This document shows positions 22,186 through 31,092 of a stretch of 64,000 nucleotides of DNA, one piece after another. Numbering within the stretch: the stretch's first letter is position 1; every line of letters begins with the position of its first letter. The notes below the pieces were generated by a model, which had not been told where the DNA came from, ran no database searches, and saw only the letters and a list, made by a program, of their open reading frames with translations. Made by a program: the position numbers and the translations under genes. The DNA is taken from positions 1-64,000 of the forward strand of contig NZ_BOOH01000065.1 of the NCBI RefSeq assembly GCF_016863135.1, given 5' to 3'. Source of the DNA: Planobispora longispora (lineage in GTDB: Bacteria; Actinomycetota; Actinomycetes; Streptosporangiales; Streptosporangiaceae).

Positions 22186-23097
22186 GTGTCCCGAGTCGTC
22201 TTCCTGCTCATCCCGCAGGTGCATCTCCTGGACGTGGCCGGACCCGCCCAGGTCTTCTCCACCGCCGGCGACCTCGGCCACCCCTACACCCTCGCCTACG
22301 TCGCCGAGGAGGATGAGATCGCCACCGTCCAGGGGCTCGCCCTGCGGGCGCAGACCGTCTGGCCGGCGCTGACCCCCGACGATCTGATCATCGTCCCCGG
22401 CTGGCGCGGCCCGACCCGCCCGGCGGGCGCCGAGACGTTGCGGCGCTTGCGCGACCATCACGCGTCAGGCGGCACGATCGCCGGCGTGTGCGCGGGCGCC
22501 GATGCGCTGGGCCGCGCCGGACTGCTCGACGGCCGCCGCTGCACGACCCACCACACCGTCCAGGACGAGCTCGCCCGCCTCCACCCGCGAGCGGAGGTCG
22601 TGAAAGACGCGTTGTACGTCGAGGACGACCGGATCGTCACCTCAGCGGGCGTGGCCAGCGGAATCGACGTGGCGCTGCACCTGGTGACCGTACGCCACGG
22701 ACCCCACGCCGCGGGGCAGGTGGCCCGTGCCATGCTCGTCCACATCCACCGCGACGGTACGGCGGAGCAGATCAGCCCCCTGTTCCGGTGGCGTTCGCAT
22801 GTGGACGAGACGGTTCATCGCCTCCAGGACCTGATCGAGACCCGCTTCACCGAGCGGCTGCCGCTGAGCCTGCTGGCCGAGGCCACCGGTTGCAGCGAAC
22901 GGACCGTGACCCGGCTGTTCCGCCGGGCGACCGGCCTCACTCCCCTGGCGTACCAGACCGCCCTGCGGCTGGAGCGTGCCGGACACCTCCTCGGGGCGGG
23001 CGCCACGGCCGAGGTCGCCGCGCGCGAGGTGGGGTTCGAAGACGCCCGGACGCTGCGCAGGCTCCGCGCCCGAACCGCCGCTCCAGCCGACCGGTGA
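22186..23097 (+). CDS. GlxA-family transcriptional regulator (DJ-1/PfpI + AraC HTH)
   Basis: 303 residues. The N-terminal class I glutamine-amidotransferase-like domain (about 1-185) includes VFLLIPQVHLLDVAGPAQVF, the nucleophile-elbow-like GVCAGADALGRAGLLDGRRCTTHH and a VASGIDVALHLV segment. The C-terminal AraC HTH (about 205-295) has LSLLAEATGCSERTVTRLFRRATG and AAREVGFEDARTL. Such regulators control amidase or hydrolase genes. GTG 22186 has a strong AGGAGG. It likely regulates its own operon with the cysteine hydrolase. Confidence 0.9.
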   Translation: MSRVVFLLIPQVHLLDVAGPAQVFSTAGDLGHPYTLAYVAEEDEIATVQGLALRAQTVWPALTPDDLIIVPGWRGPTRPAGAETLRRLRDHHASGGTIAGVCAGADALGRAGLLDGRRCTTHHTVQDELARLHPRAEVVKDALYVEDDRIVTSAGVASGIDVALHLVTVRHGPHAAGQVARAMLVHIHRDGTAEQISPLFRWRSHVDETVHRLQDLIETRFTERLPLSLLAEATGCSERTVTRLFRRATGLTPLAYQTALRLERAGHLLGAGATAEVAAREVGFEDARTLRRLRARTAAPADR

Positions 23098-23205
23098 AAA
23101 ACCCCATGACGCGGGGCACCCCGGCGGGCAGGCTCAGGTGAAGACGCAGGGCGCCGGGCCCTTCGGGTCCCGGCCCGCCGAGACAGCGCACACCAAGGAG
23201 ACGTC

Positions 23206-24084
23206 ATGGACACAGCCATCTCCCTGATCGATTTCACTGCGGTGACTCCGCAGCCCCGCCCGCTGGATGTCCGGTGGATCCACGGCTCACCCTCGGCCAA
23301 GCACAACACCGATCCGGACATCCAGGCCCACAGGTACGACGAGCACACGTTCATCCTGCGGCAGAACATGGCGATCGACTATGAGGCGCCGTTCCTGTTC
23401 CTGCTGTTCGGAAACGAGCGGGCGGTGTTGATCGACACCGGCGCCACGGCGTCCGCCGAGTTCTTCCCCCTGCGCCGGGTGGTCGACGAGCTCGTCGCCG
23501 GCTGGCTCGCCCGTCATCCCCGGCGGGAGTACCACCTGCTGGTGCTGCACACCCATCCGCACGGCGACCACGTCGCGGGCGACGGTCAGTTCGCCGACCG
23601 CCCCGGCACCACGGTGGTCGGAGCGGATCTGGCCACAGCCTGGGAGTACTTCGGGTTCGGCGAGGACCCCGACGCCGTGGCGCAGGTCGACCTGGGGGGC
23701 CGGGTGCTGGAGTGCCTGCCCGCCCCGGGCCACCATGAGGCGTCGGTGGTGTTCTACGACCGGTGGACCGGGTTCCTGCTCACCGGCGACACGGTCTACC
23801 CGGGCCGCCTCTACATCCAGGACTGGCCGGCCTTCACCCGGACCATCGACCGTCTGATCGACTTCTCCGCCCGCCGGCCGGTCACCCACGTGCTCGGCTG
23901 CCATATCGAGATGACCCGGCAGCCGGGTGTGGACTATCCGATCCGCACCACCTACCAGCCCGACGAGCCCCCGCTGCAGATGACCACCGCGCATCTGCAC
24001 GAGATCCGTGCGGCGATCGAGGAGCTCGGCGACCGGCCCGGCCGGCGCGCCCACCCCCTCTTCATCCTCTGGCCGAACCCATGA
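23206..24084 (+). CDS. Metallo-beta-lactamase-fold hydrolase
   Basis: 292 residues. MBL motif 2 is HTHPHGDH at 115-122 (HxHxDH type), motif 3 in PAPGHHEASVVFYD and the bridging Asp in LLTGDTVYPG; the final His in GCHIEM. Two-metal hydrolase of unknown substrate, without a signal peptide. The AAGGAGACGTC leader gives a good ribosome binding site. A short direct repeat spans its stop codon (24072). It stands between the GlxA regulator and the terpene operon with gaps on both sides, so it is probably a single transcription unit. Confidence 0.88.
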   Translation: MDTAISLIDFTAVTPQPRPLDVRWIHGSPSAKHNTDPDIQAHRYDEHTFILRQNMAIDYEAPFLFLLFGNERAVLIDTGATASAEFFPLRRVVDELVAGWLARHPRREYHLLVLHTHPHGDHVAGDGQFADRPGTTVVGADLATAWEYFGFGEDPDAVAQVDLGGRVLECLPAPGHHEASVVFYDRWTGFLLTGDTVYPGRLYIQDWPAFTRTIDRLIDFSARRPVTHVLGCHIEMTRQPGVDYPIRTTYQPDEPPLQMTTAHLHEIRAAIEELGDRPGRRAHPLFILWPNP

Positions 24085-24125
24085 GCTCCCGCCGAACCCA
24101 TGAGCTCCCGCCGAACCCATGAGCC
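24072..24125. repeat. 19-bp direct repeats over the MBL stop codon
   Basis: Two full copies of GCCGAACCCATGAGCTCCC (24072-24090 and 24091-24109) and a partial third (24110-24125). The TGA of the hydrolase lies in the first copy, so the array is a tail duplication, not coding. Confidence 0.9.
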
Positions 24126-24637
24126 GCACGAGCGCATGTGCCCCGCTCTCCAGGCCTCACACGGGTGCGCACCCACCCAAGCGGATAGGCAGGATCATCG
24201 ACTCCTTTAGCCGACATGCCCCCATTGCCCAAGCAGCCCGCCGGATAAATGACGCTCTCCTTTACAGCTTGTTGACTTAACGTAGTAGGTCAATTACTGT
24301 CAGCGACAGAAGTGAGTTCTCGGGGTCGCTGGATCCGTGCTCGTGCTTCACCGACCGGGGGTGGTCCGTCTTGGCAGGCGACAGCCGTGGCCGGCGAGCA
24401 GAGCGCGCCAGGAGCGGGCAACGCACCTGGCAGGGAAGCGGCGGTTGATCGGGCGCCCTCCGCCCGGGCGCCTCGCAGCACCGGCTCCCGCCGGTCAGGT
24501 GGCATCGCGCCTCCATGGCGCCTCGCCGTCCTCAGTGAGATCTCATCTCGACGGGCCGCTGACCTCTTCGCCTGTCCGTGACATGCGCAACGGCCACGGC
24601 CCGTCCTCTCCCTGTGTCGATGCAAAGGAGCGCTGGC
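24126..24637 (+). other. Long leader region before the terpene operon
   Basis: No credible gene. 24180-24310 is the most AT-rich stretch nearby and holds the promoter-like elements (separate entry). From 24310 to 24620 the DNA is GC-rich with several short inverted repeats but no recognised riboswitch; if transcription starts near 24290, the mRNA leader would be about 340 bases long. AAAGGAG at 24624-24630 serves the prenyl synthase. Confidence 0.5.
24272..24303 (+). promoter_or_regulatory. Promoter-proximal elements shared with the UbiB/PhaR operon
   Basis: TTGACTTAACGTAG (24272-24285) matches, with two mismatches, TTTACTTTACGTAG on the minus strand at 31589-31602. Ten bases on, TACTGTCAG (24295-24303) matches TACTGTCAGTA at 31606-31616. 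Both pairs lie upstream of multigene operons, suggesting a common activator or alternative sigma factor. Confidence 0.5.
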
Positions 24638-25744
24638 ATGGTGACGCGCCATGAGCGTGTGGTCGGGTCCTTGATGAACGCTTCCGGCAGTGGTGCCGCG
24701 GCACCGGCCACGCGCACGGCCGAGGAGATCCTGGCCGCGGCCCGGGCGATCGTCGAGCCGGCGCATCGGGCGGCGGTGGAGCGGCTGCCCCAGGAGATAC
24801 GGCACGTCGCCGGATACCACACGGGCTGGTGGGACGCCGACGGACGGCCTTGCGCCGACACCGGCAAGGCGGTGCGCCCGGCGCTGGTGCTGTCCTGCGC
24901 GAGCGCGGTCGCGCAGGACCCGGACCGGCCCCCCGGAGCCGAGCCGGCGCCCCCGGCGGTGTGCTCGGCGACTTCGGCGGCGGTGGCGGTGGAACTGGTC
25001 CATGATTTCTCGCTGCTGCACGACGACGTGATCGACGGTGACGCGATGCGGCGGCGCCGTCCGGCCGCCTGGACGGTGTTCGGAGTCGGCAGCGCCGTCT
25101 TGACCGGTGACACCTTGATCACCCTGGCCCTGGATCTGCTGGCCGGCTCCCCGATGGCGGCCAAGGTGCTGACCACGGCCCTGCTGGAACTGTGTCGCGG
25201 GCAGAACGCCGATCTGGTCTTCGAACGGCGCACCGATGTCACCATCGCCGAATGCGTGGCCATGGCGGCGGGCAAGACCGGCGCGCTGTTGGGCTGCGCC
25301 TGCGAACTGGGCGCCTGGGCCGGCGGCGCCGACGCGGCCCGGGCGGCCCGGCTGCGCGAGTTCGGCGAGCATCTGGGCCTGGCCTTCCAGCTGGTCGATG
25401 ACCTGCTCGGCATCTGGGGAGATCCCCAGATCACCGGCAAACCCGTATACAGCGATCTGACCGCGCGCAAGAAAAGCCTGCCGGTCGTGGCCGCGCTGAC
25501 CTCGCAGACGCCGGCGGGCGAGCGGCTGGCGCGGCTGTACGAACGCCAGGAGGTCCTGGATGCGCCGGACCTCGCGCATGCCGCGCAGCTCATCGAGGCG
25601 TCCGGGGCCCGGCGGTGGGCCCGCCAGCAGGCCCGTCACCACATGGACAGCGCCTTGAGGTGCCTGAAAGAGGCCGATCCGGTCCCTTCGGCCGCAGCAG
25701 ACCTCGAAGTCCTCGCTCACCTCATCGTGCACAGGGATCGCTGA
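24638..25744 (+). CDS. Polyprenyl diphosphate synthase (trans-isoprenyl type, FPP/GGPP synthase family)
   Basis: 368 residues, all-alpha. The first aspartate motif is DDVID at 129-133 within LLHDDVIDGD; the second is LVDDLLGIWGD with Asp254 and Asp255; the GKAVRPAL motif (Lys and Arg for IPP) lies near 78. Condenses IPP with allylic diphosphates using Mg2+. ATG 24638 has AAGGAG seven bases upstream; an in-frame upstream ATG at 24578 lacks such a site. First gene of an operon with a 75-residue protein, dxs and a class I terpene synthase, so the product is likely its substrate. Chain length (C15 or C20) cannot be fixed by eye, though the small residue Ser four positions before the first motif would allow more than C15. 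Confidence 0.92.
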   Translation: MVTRHERVVGSLMNASGSGAAAPATRTAEEILAAARAIVEPAHRAAVERLPQEIRHVAGYHTGWWDADGRPCADTGKAVRPALVLSCASAVAQDPDRPPGAEPAPPAVCSATSAAVAVELVHDFSLLHDDVIDGDAMRRRRPAAWTVFGVGSAVLTGDTLITLALDLLAGSPMAAKVLTTALLELCRGQNADLVFERRTDVTIAECVAMAAGKTGALLGCACELGAWAGGADAARAARLREFGEHLGLAFQLVDDLLGIWGDPQITGKPVYSDLTARKKSLPVVAALTSQTPAGERLARLYERQEVLDAPDLAHAAQLIEASGARRWARQQARHHMDSALRCLKEADPVPSAAADLEVLAHLIVHRDR

Positions 25745-25745
25745 C

Positions 25746-25973
25746 ATGGCCGCGCAGGAACATCCGGACCTCCGGCAGGAATCCGCGCGAAGCGCATCGA
25801 CACCGGTGCCGCGCGCCCGGTTCCCCGCGGCGCCCCACCATCCGGTGACAGGGGTCATCGACCGGCTGCGCCGTGATGGGCCGGTCCGGGTCACCGAGCG
25901 CGTAGTCACCGCCGAGACCGTCCACTCCTCCCTCCCCCGGCAATCCCGTCCCGAGGAGACTGAAAGTCCGTGA
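25746..25973 (+). CDS. 75-residue protein of unknown function in the terpene operon
   Basis: A small gene between the prenyl synthase and dxs. ATG 25746 begins one base after the synthase stop, and its TGA (25971-25973) overlaps the dxs GTG as GTGA, giving coupling on both sides. The central part (VTGVIDRLRRDGPVRVTERVVTAETVHSSL, given here only in part) could form a helix and strand; the ends are polar and Pro/Ser-rich. Codon use shows normal third-position GC bias. No family recognised. Real by context; function unknown. Confidence 0.6.
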   Translation: MAAQEHPDLRQESARSASTPVPRARFPAAPHHPVTGVIDRLRRDGPVRVTERVVTAETVHSSLPRQSRPEETESP

Positions 25974-27970
25974 CCGGCCACACCGTCGAACCCTCCGTGA
26001 TCGATGACGGGACCCGTCCCGGGGAAACCCCTTCCGGTGCGCCGTCCGCCCGGCGGGATCCGCCCGCCCTGGAGCAGATCATCGGCCCGGCCGCGCTGCG
26101 GGACCTGGACCGGACGCAACTCGACCACCTGGCGGCGCGGATCCGCCGCTTCCTGGTCGAGAAGGTGTGCGCCGCCGGAGGACACCTGGGCGTGAACCTC
26201 GGGGTGGTCGAGCTGACCATCGCGCTGCACCGGGTGTTCGACTCCCCGCACGACGTCCTCGTCTTCGACACCGGGCACCAGACCTACGTCCACAAGATCC
26301 TGACCGGCCGGGCCGACGGCTTCGACACCTTGCGGCGGTACGGCGGGCTGGCCGGCTACCCCAGCCGGAGCGAATCCGTGCACGACTGGGTGGAGAACTC
26401 CCATGCCTCCACCGCGCTGTCCTACGCCGACGGAATCGCCAAGTCACTCCAGCTGAAGGGCGAGCTCGCCGGATCCGGTCGTCCCGACGGCCGGAGGGTG
26501 GTGGCGATCGTCGGCGACGGGGCGCTCACCGGGGGCCTGGCCTGGGAGGGGCTGAACAACCTCGGCTCCGCCACCGCCCAGAACCGCCCGGTGATCGTGG
26601 TGCTCAACGACAACGGCCGCTCCTACGCCCCCACCGTCGGCGGCGTCGCCTCTCATCTGCACCGCCTGCGGGGACGCCGGGATCATGAGGGCGCCCCCAT
26701 GCCGGAGCCCCGTCCCCCGTCCGCCGAGAACCTGTTCGGACAGCTGGGCCTGGCCTACCTGGGACCGGTCGACGGCCATGACGTCGCCGCCGTCCAGGAC
26801 GCGCTGGAGCGCGCGGCCGAGGCGTGCCGGCCGGTGGTGGTGCACGTCATCACCTCCAAAGGGTCGGGATATCCGCCTGCCGAGTGCGATGAGGCCGACC
26901 GCATGCACGGCGTCGGCGTCGTCGACCCCGCCACCGGGAAAGCCGAGGGTCCAGGCGAGCGCACCTGGACCGGCGTGTTCGGCGAGGAGATGGTGCAGAT
27001 CGGCGCTCGGCGGCCCGACGTGGTGGCGATCACCGCGGCGATGCTGCGACCGGTGGGCCTGGCGCCGTTCGCCGAGGCGTTCCCCGACCGGGTCTTCGAC
27101 GTCGGCATCGCCGAACAACACGCCGTCTGCTCGGCGGCCGGCCTGGCGATGGGCGGCCTGCATCCGGTCGTCTGCCTGTACTCCACGTTCCTGAACCGGG
27201 CGTTCGACCAGGTCCTGATGGATGTCGCGCTGCACCGGCTGGCGGTGACGTTCATCCTGGATCGAGCCGGGATCACCGGTCCGGACGGGCCGAGCCACCA
27301 CGGCGTGTGGGATGTCGGGCTACTCGGACTGGTGCCCGGCCTGCGCCTGGCCGCTCCCAGGGATCCCGCCCGGCTGCGGGAACTCCTGCGGGAGGCGATC
27401 GATCACGAAGGGCCCACCGCGGTCCGTTTCCCCCGGGCCACCGCCGGGAGCGACATCGTCGCCCAGCGGCGCGTCGGCGGCGTCGACATCCTGCACGGCG
27501 GCGACCACCGGGCGCCTCACGTCCTGCTGGTCGCCGCGGGAAGCACGGCGCAGTCCTGCCTGCGGGCGGCGGACGGGCTGGAGCGCAGCGGGATCGGCGT
27601 GACGGTCGCCGATCCACGCTGGATCGTCCCGGTCGGCACGGCCGTGGTCGAGCTGGCCGCACGCCACCGGCTCGTGGTCACCGTCGAGGACGGGGTACGC
27701 CACGGCGGCGTCGGCGCTCTGCTCTCCCAGGCGTGCGCGGACGCATCCGTCACCACCCCCGTACGGCACGTGGGCCTGCCGCACGCCTTCATCGAGCACG
27801 GAACACGCCGGGACCTGCTCGACCGGTGCGGGCTGTCCGCCCAGCAGATCGCCGCAGCCGTACGCCGGGGCCTGGACGGCCACCCGCCGCCCCCTCCCGC
27901 ACGCGCGCCGGCACCGGACCCGGTGATCCACGCGCCGACGACCGCCCGCACCGGCGGGGAACGCCCATGA
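25970..27970 (+). CDS. dxs: 1-deoxy-D-xylulose-5-phosphate synthase
   Basis: 666 residues, full length. Three transketolase-like domains: the thiamine-binding N-terminal part (GHQTYVHKILTGR near 100; GDGALTGGLAWEGLNNLG near 178; LNDNGRSYAPTVGG), the pyrimidine-binding domain (DVGIAEQHAVCSAAGLAMGG near 378, Glu for TPP activation; DRAGITGPDGPSHHG near 427), and the C-terminal domain (VTVEDG). Makes DXP from pyruvate and glyceraldehyde 3-phosphate, the entry step of the MEP isoprenoid pathway. GTG start overlapping the previous stop. As a copy inside a terpene operon it probably raises precursor supply for this product; a housekeeping copy elsewhere is expected. Confidence 0.95.
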   Translation: MTGHTVEPSVIDDGTRPGETPSGAPSARRDPPALEQIIGPAALRDLDRTQLDHLAARIRRFLVEKVCAAGGHLGVNLGVVELTIALHRVFDSPHDVLVFDTGHQTYVHKILTGRADGFDTLRRYGGLAGYPSRSESVHDWVENSHASTALSYADGIAKSLQLKGELAGSGRPDGRRVVAIVGDGALTGGLAWEGLNNLGSATAQNRPVIVVLNDNGRSYAPTVGGVASHLHRLRGRRDHEGAPMPEPRPPSAENLFGQLGLAYLGPVDGHDVAAVQDALERAAEACRPVVVHVITSKGSGYPPAECDEADRMHGVGVVDPATGKAEGPGERTWTGVFGEEMVQIGARRPDVVAITAAMLRPVGLAPFAEAFPDRVFDVGIAEQHAVCSAAGLAMGGLHPVVCLYSTFLNRAFDQVLMDVALHRLAVTFILDRAGITGPDGPSHHGVWDVGLLGLVPGLRLAAPRDPARLRELLREAIDHEGPTAVRFPRATAGSDIVAQRRVGGVDILHGGDHRAPHVLLVAAGSTAQSCLRAADGLERSGIGVTVADPRWIVPVGTAVVELAARHRLVVTVEDGVRHGGVGALLSQACADASVTTPVRHVGLPHAFIEHGTRRDLLDRCGLSAQQIAAAVRRGLDGHPPPPPARAPAPDPVIHAPTTARTGGERP

Positions 27971-28015
27971 CGCCCGCACCGGCTCCCGAGCTCACCACAC
28001 ACCCAGGAGAGACTC

Positions 28016-29113
28016 ATGCCCTATGAGGCCAGTTCGCCCGCGCCTCTGTCACCGGCCTGGAGCGCAGACGATCTCCAGCCTCCGCTGTTCTGCCCGATCG
28101 ACTCGGCGATCAACCCCGCTGCCCACCGCGTCGAACAGCGTGCCGTCGCCTGGATCGACGAGGCCGGCTTCTGCGCCACCCCGCGCGAGCGGGCCTGGGC
28201 GGTCGCGACCAAGAGCGCCGACTTCTACGCCCGCTTCGCCCCGAACGCCGACGAAGACCTGCTGCTTCCCGCCGTCCTGTGGGTGTACTGGGGGTTCGCC
28301 TTCGACGACGCCCGTTGCGACAGCGGACGCCACAGCAGCCACCCGGAGACATTCGTTCCCATGGCCGCGCGCGTGCAGCGGGCCCTGGAACGTCCCTGTC
28401 CGAGTGAGGCCGACGACGCCTACGCCCGGGCGCTGCGTGACATCGCCACACGATTCCGCCGCACCGGAACATCCGTGCAGTTCCACCGGTTCGTCGCCGC
28501 TCATCGGGCGTGGCTGGCCGGAGTCGCCTGGCAGATCGCCAATCAGGCCGCGGGCGTCATGCCCGATCTGGAGGACTACCTCACCATGCGGCTGCACTCG
28601 GCCGGCGGGGAACCCACGTTCGCGATGTTGGAGATCGCCAACGGCATGGAGGTCCCGGCTGCCGAGATGGACGCGCCCGCGGTGCGGGCGCTGACCGAGA
28701 TGGCCATCTTGACCGCGGCCCTGGACAACGACCGCCATTCCCTGGCCAAGGAGCTGAACCGCCGGCAGGCCGACCAGAACATCTACACGGTGCTGCTGCG
28801 CCGGCACGCCGATTCCCTGCCGGTGGCCGTACGCGAGGCCGCCTGCCTGCGTGACCGCGTCCTGTGCCGGTTCCTGCGACTGCGCGAGACGACGCTGCCC
28901 CGGTTGAGCGCCGCCGGACGCTGCTACGTCGACGGACTCGCCCACGGCATCCGCGGCAACGCCGAATGGGGCCTGCGCGTCCCCCGTTACCTCAGTCGCG
29001 GGCCGGTCCCCGAAGAGTCCGGGACGGCGCCCATCGCCTGGGCCGAGCGCCCCTTGGACGACAGGCCGCTATCGCTGCCCACCGTGTCGTGGTGGTGGGA
29101 TCCGGCGCTTTGA
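28016..29113 (+). CDS. Class I terpene synthase (cyclase)
   Basis: 365 residues. First metal motif DDARCD at 97-102 in WGFAFDDARCD, and the NSE triad N238-D239-x2-S242-x2-K245-E246 in LDNDRHSLAKE; a C-terminal Arg-Tyr (RVPRY) follows near 320. These bind Mg2+-diphosphate and ionise FPP or GGPP for cyclisation. The first motif has Cys before the last Asp, a small variant of DDxxD. It ends the operon with prenyl synthase and dxs; no P450 or methyltransferase accompanies it, so the product may be an unmodified hydrocarbon or alcohol. ATG 28016 follows dxs by 45 bases, with GGAG in GGAGAGACTC. Confidence 0.93.
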   Translation: MPYEASSPAPLSPAWSADDLQPPLFCPIDSAINPAAHRVEQRAVAWIDEAGFCATPRERAWAVATKSADFYARFAPNADEDLLLPAVLWVYWGFAFDDARCDSGRHSSHPETFVPMAARVQRALERPCPSEADDAYARALRDIATRFRRTGTSVQFHRFVAAHRAWLAGVAWQIANQAAGVMPDLEDYLTMRLHSAGGEPTFAMLEIANGMEVPAAEMDAPAVRALTEMAILTAALDNDRHSLAKELNRRQADQNIYTVLLRRHADSLPVAVREAACLRDRVLCRFLRLRETTLPRLSAAGRCYVDGLAHGIRGNAEWGLRVPRYLSRGPVPEESGTAPIAWAERPLDDRPLSLPTVSWWWDPAL

Positions 29114-29131
29114 CCGCTCCCCGCCCCGCAG

Positions 29132-29169
29132 GACGGGGATTCCGGCCCGCGCGGGCCGGAATCCCCGTC
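29132..29169. terminator. Bidirectional terminator, perfect 38-bp palindrome
   Basis: The 19 bases 29132-29150 are followed without a gap by their exact reverse complement (29151-29169); the centre is GCCCGCGCGGGC. It lies in the 83-base gap between the convergent terpene synthase and UbiB-kinase genes and would fold the same way on both strands. Confidence 0.85.
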
Positions 29170-29196
29170 GCGGCTGCAATCCCCGTCGCGGCTGGA

Positions 29197-30708
29197 TCAG
29201 ACGGCGCTCCGGCGCCGCGACCACCACAGCAGTCCGGCGGCGGCGATCAGGCCGGCCATCAGTCTCTTCGACCCCGCGCCGCGCCGGGCGCCCCGGGCAC
29301 GTAGGGAGCCGACGCGCACGGTGAAATCCCGGTTGGCCACATCCCGCATCAGTCCGCGCAGTTGCTCGGGCGCCAGCGTGTTGCCGATCAGCAGGTCCAT
29401 CGCGGTGCGAGCGGCCTGGATCTCCGAGACCGATTCGGTGGCCAGGCGGATGAGGATCTCGCGCAGCTCCGCTTCGAAGACCTCGGTGAGGGCGAGCTCC
29501 GGCGCCAGGTACCGGACCGATCCCTCGATGTTGGCGAAGGACTTGCCCAGCAGGGACACCACCGGGCTGGTCTGGATACCGCGGCGGGTGGAGTACTTCA
29601 GGACCGAGGTCAATGTGACGCCGAAGTCGAGATCCTCCAGCGACGCTGTCGCGATCTTGGGCACCAGGATGGCCATGTCACCGGCGAAGCCGGCGATGTC
29701 CGCCCAGGGAGTGGCCTTCCCCAGCTCCATCCAGGCGCGGGCGAGACCGGGCCCGTCATTGTGGGCCAGGCTGAGCAGCACCGTCATCATCGTCATGCTC
29801 ATACGCCGGTCGACGCGCCCGACCATCCCCCAGTCGATCAGGTGCGCCTTCTCCCCCGGCGCGACCAGGATGTTGCCCGGATGCGGGTCGGCGTGGAAGA
29901 ACCGGTCGACGAAGTAACCCCGGTACATGAACGCCAGCAGGTCCCGCCCGATGCCGACACGCTGCTTGTCGGGCAGGGACTGCCGGTCGACCTCCCGGAT
30001 CGACCGGCCGGGAGCAAGACTCTGCACCAGGACCTTCGGTGTCGCCCAGATCACCTCGGGCACATCGAGGTACTCGAACTCCTTCACCAGTTGCCGGGCT
30101 CGTCTCATATTGGCGGCCTCGACGGTGAAGTCCAGCTCGGCCTCCATCGCATCGAAAATGACGACGAGCATGGTCTCGACGTCGATCACGGCGTTGAAGT
30201 CGGGAAAGCACCTGGCGACGAGACGGGCGGCCCTGCGCATCATCGCCATGTCGTCAAGCACCAGGGAGCGGATGTCCGGTCTCTGGATCTTCAGGACGGC
30301 ACGCCGCCCGCCGGGCAGGACCACTCCGTACGCCTGGGCGAGGGAAGCCGAGCCCAAGGGCCGAGCACGTTCGATGCGCTCGAAGTGGCGTTCCCAGTCG
30401 GCTCCCAGCTCGGCGGCCAGCACCGGCTCGAAGATGTCGAAGGGGGCCACGGACACGTGGTCGTGCAGCCTGGCCAGCTCCGCCATGGTGGCCGGGGAGA
30501 CGAGGTCCGGGCGCGTCGACAACATCTGCCCGGTCTTGACATAGAAGGGACCAAGCCGTTCCAACGCCAACCGCACGGCCCGCGCGGTGGCCTGATCGGC
30601 CGGCTCACCCGTCCGGCGGCGTCCGGCCGGCCTCAGTGCCGTGGCCAACTCGGCGCCGGCGAGCTCGGTGAGCACTTTGGTGACAGTGAGCAATCGCCTG
30701 GAACTCAT
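29197..30708 (-). CDS. ABC1/UbiB-family atypical protein kinase-like protein
   Basis: 503 residues. The UbiB/ADCK landmarks are in order: the KxGQ motif in FYVKTGQMLSTRPD (about 56), the Ala-rich nucleotide loop GSASLAQAY (about 122), the ATP lysine in VLKIQRP, HADPHPGNIL (catalytic loop) and DWGMVGR (metal Asp). A single hydrophobic helix, RLMAGLIAAAGLLWW, ends the protein as a membrane anchor. Family members are ATPases needed for quinone or isoprenoid-lipid handling. It is the last gene of a minus-strand operon (31473 to 29197) with a PhaR-domain and a phasin-like gene; the isoprenoid theme fits the convergent terpene operon, which shares promoter elements. Confidence 0.92.
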   Translation of the reverse strand: MSSRRLLTVTKVLTELAGAELATALRPAGRRRTGEPADQATARAVRLALERLGPFYVKTGQMLSTRPDLVSPATMAELARLHDHVSVAPFDIFEPVLAAELGADWERHFERIERARPLGSASLAQAYGVVLPGGRRAVLKIQRPDIRSLVLDDMAMMRRAARLVARCFPDFNAVIDVETMLVVIFDAMEAELDFTVEAANMRRARQLVKEFEYLDVPEVIWATPKVLVQSLAPGRSIREVDRQSLPDKQRVGIGRDLLAFMYRGYFVDRFFHADPHPGNILVAPGEKAHLIDWGMVGRVDRRMSMTMMTVLLSLAHNDGPGLARAWMELGKATPWADIAGFAGDMAILVPKIATASLEDLDFGVTLTSVLKYSTRRGIQTSPVVSLLGKSFANIEGSVRYLAPELALTEVFEAELREILIRLATESVSEIQAARTAMDLLIGNTLAPEQLRGLMRDVANRDFTVRVGSLRARGARRGAGSKRLMAGLIAAAGLLWWSRRRSAV

Positions 30709-30738
30709 GCGTCTCTTCAGACTTCACAACCGGCCGGC

Positions 30739-31053
30739 TCATCCGCGCGGGGTCCGGCCGGCCCGGTCGGACCCCGCCTGCGGCTCCTGCTCCGGCACGC
30801 GGAACGCGGCCTCCGAAGCCGTCCGGACATCACGGGGCAGGGTCATACGCAGCACCGCGACCAGCACCTCATTGGTGCACGGCGCTCCCGTGTGCTGCCG
30901 CCAGGCTCGGAAGGAGCGCCCGAAACGCACGTCGTCGCACAGCTCCTCCAAGCCGACGCAGCGGTGTTCGTCGAGGTCGTAAAGCTGTCCGTCGGCCCTC
31001 AGGCGCAACCGCCTGAGCCGCGCCCTCCGATCACCCGCCGGCTCGTCGGCCAT
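30739..31053 (-). CDS. PHB/PHA accumulation regulator DNA-binding-domain protein (PhaR-like)
   Basis: 104 residues. The segment from about 14 to 70 (RLRLRADGQLYDLDEHRCVG, then LEELCDDVRFGRSFRAWRQHTGAP in parts) follows the PhaR N-terminal pattern: a basic RRLYDT-like turn, then a Tyr/Val strand, an LEEL helix and a DxxTGED-like turn before a leucine-rich helix. PhaR binds DNA and polyester granules in PHA producers. This protein has only that domain plus an acidic-basic tail. It lies between the UbiB-like gene (30 bases) and an acidic coiled-coil gene. Whether it controls PHA synthesis here is uncertain; no phaC is in the window. Confidence 0.7.
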   Translation of the reverse strand: MADEPAGDRRARLRRLRLRADGQLYDLDEHRCVGLEELCDDVRFGRSFRAWRQHTGAPCTNEVLVAVLRMTLPRDVRTASEAAFRVPEQEPQAGSDRAGRTPRG

Positions 31054-31092
31054 CGTCCGCGCCCTCGTTTTCCTGCGCCCTCGATCGATCGT

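Noticed and set aside
24310-24620. Riboswitch or small protein in the terpene operon leader
   Set aside because: Several hairpins are possible in such GC-rich DNA, but I could not match any known riboswitch consensus, and short open frames there have no ribosome site or family features.
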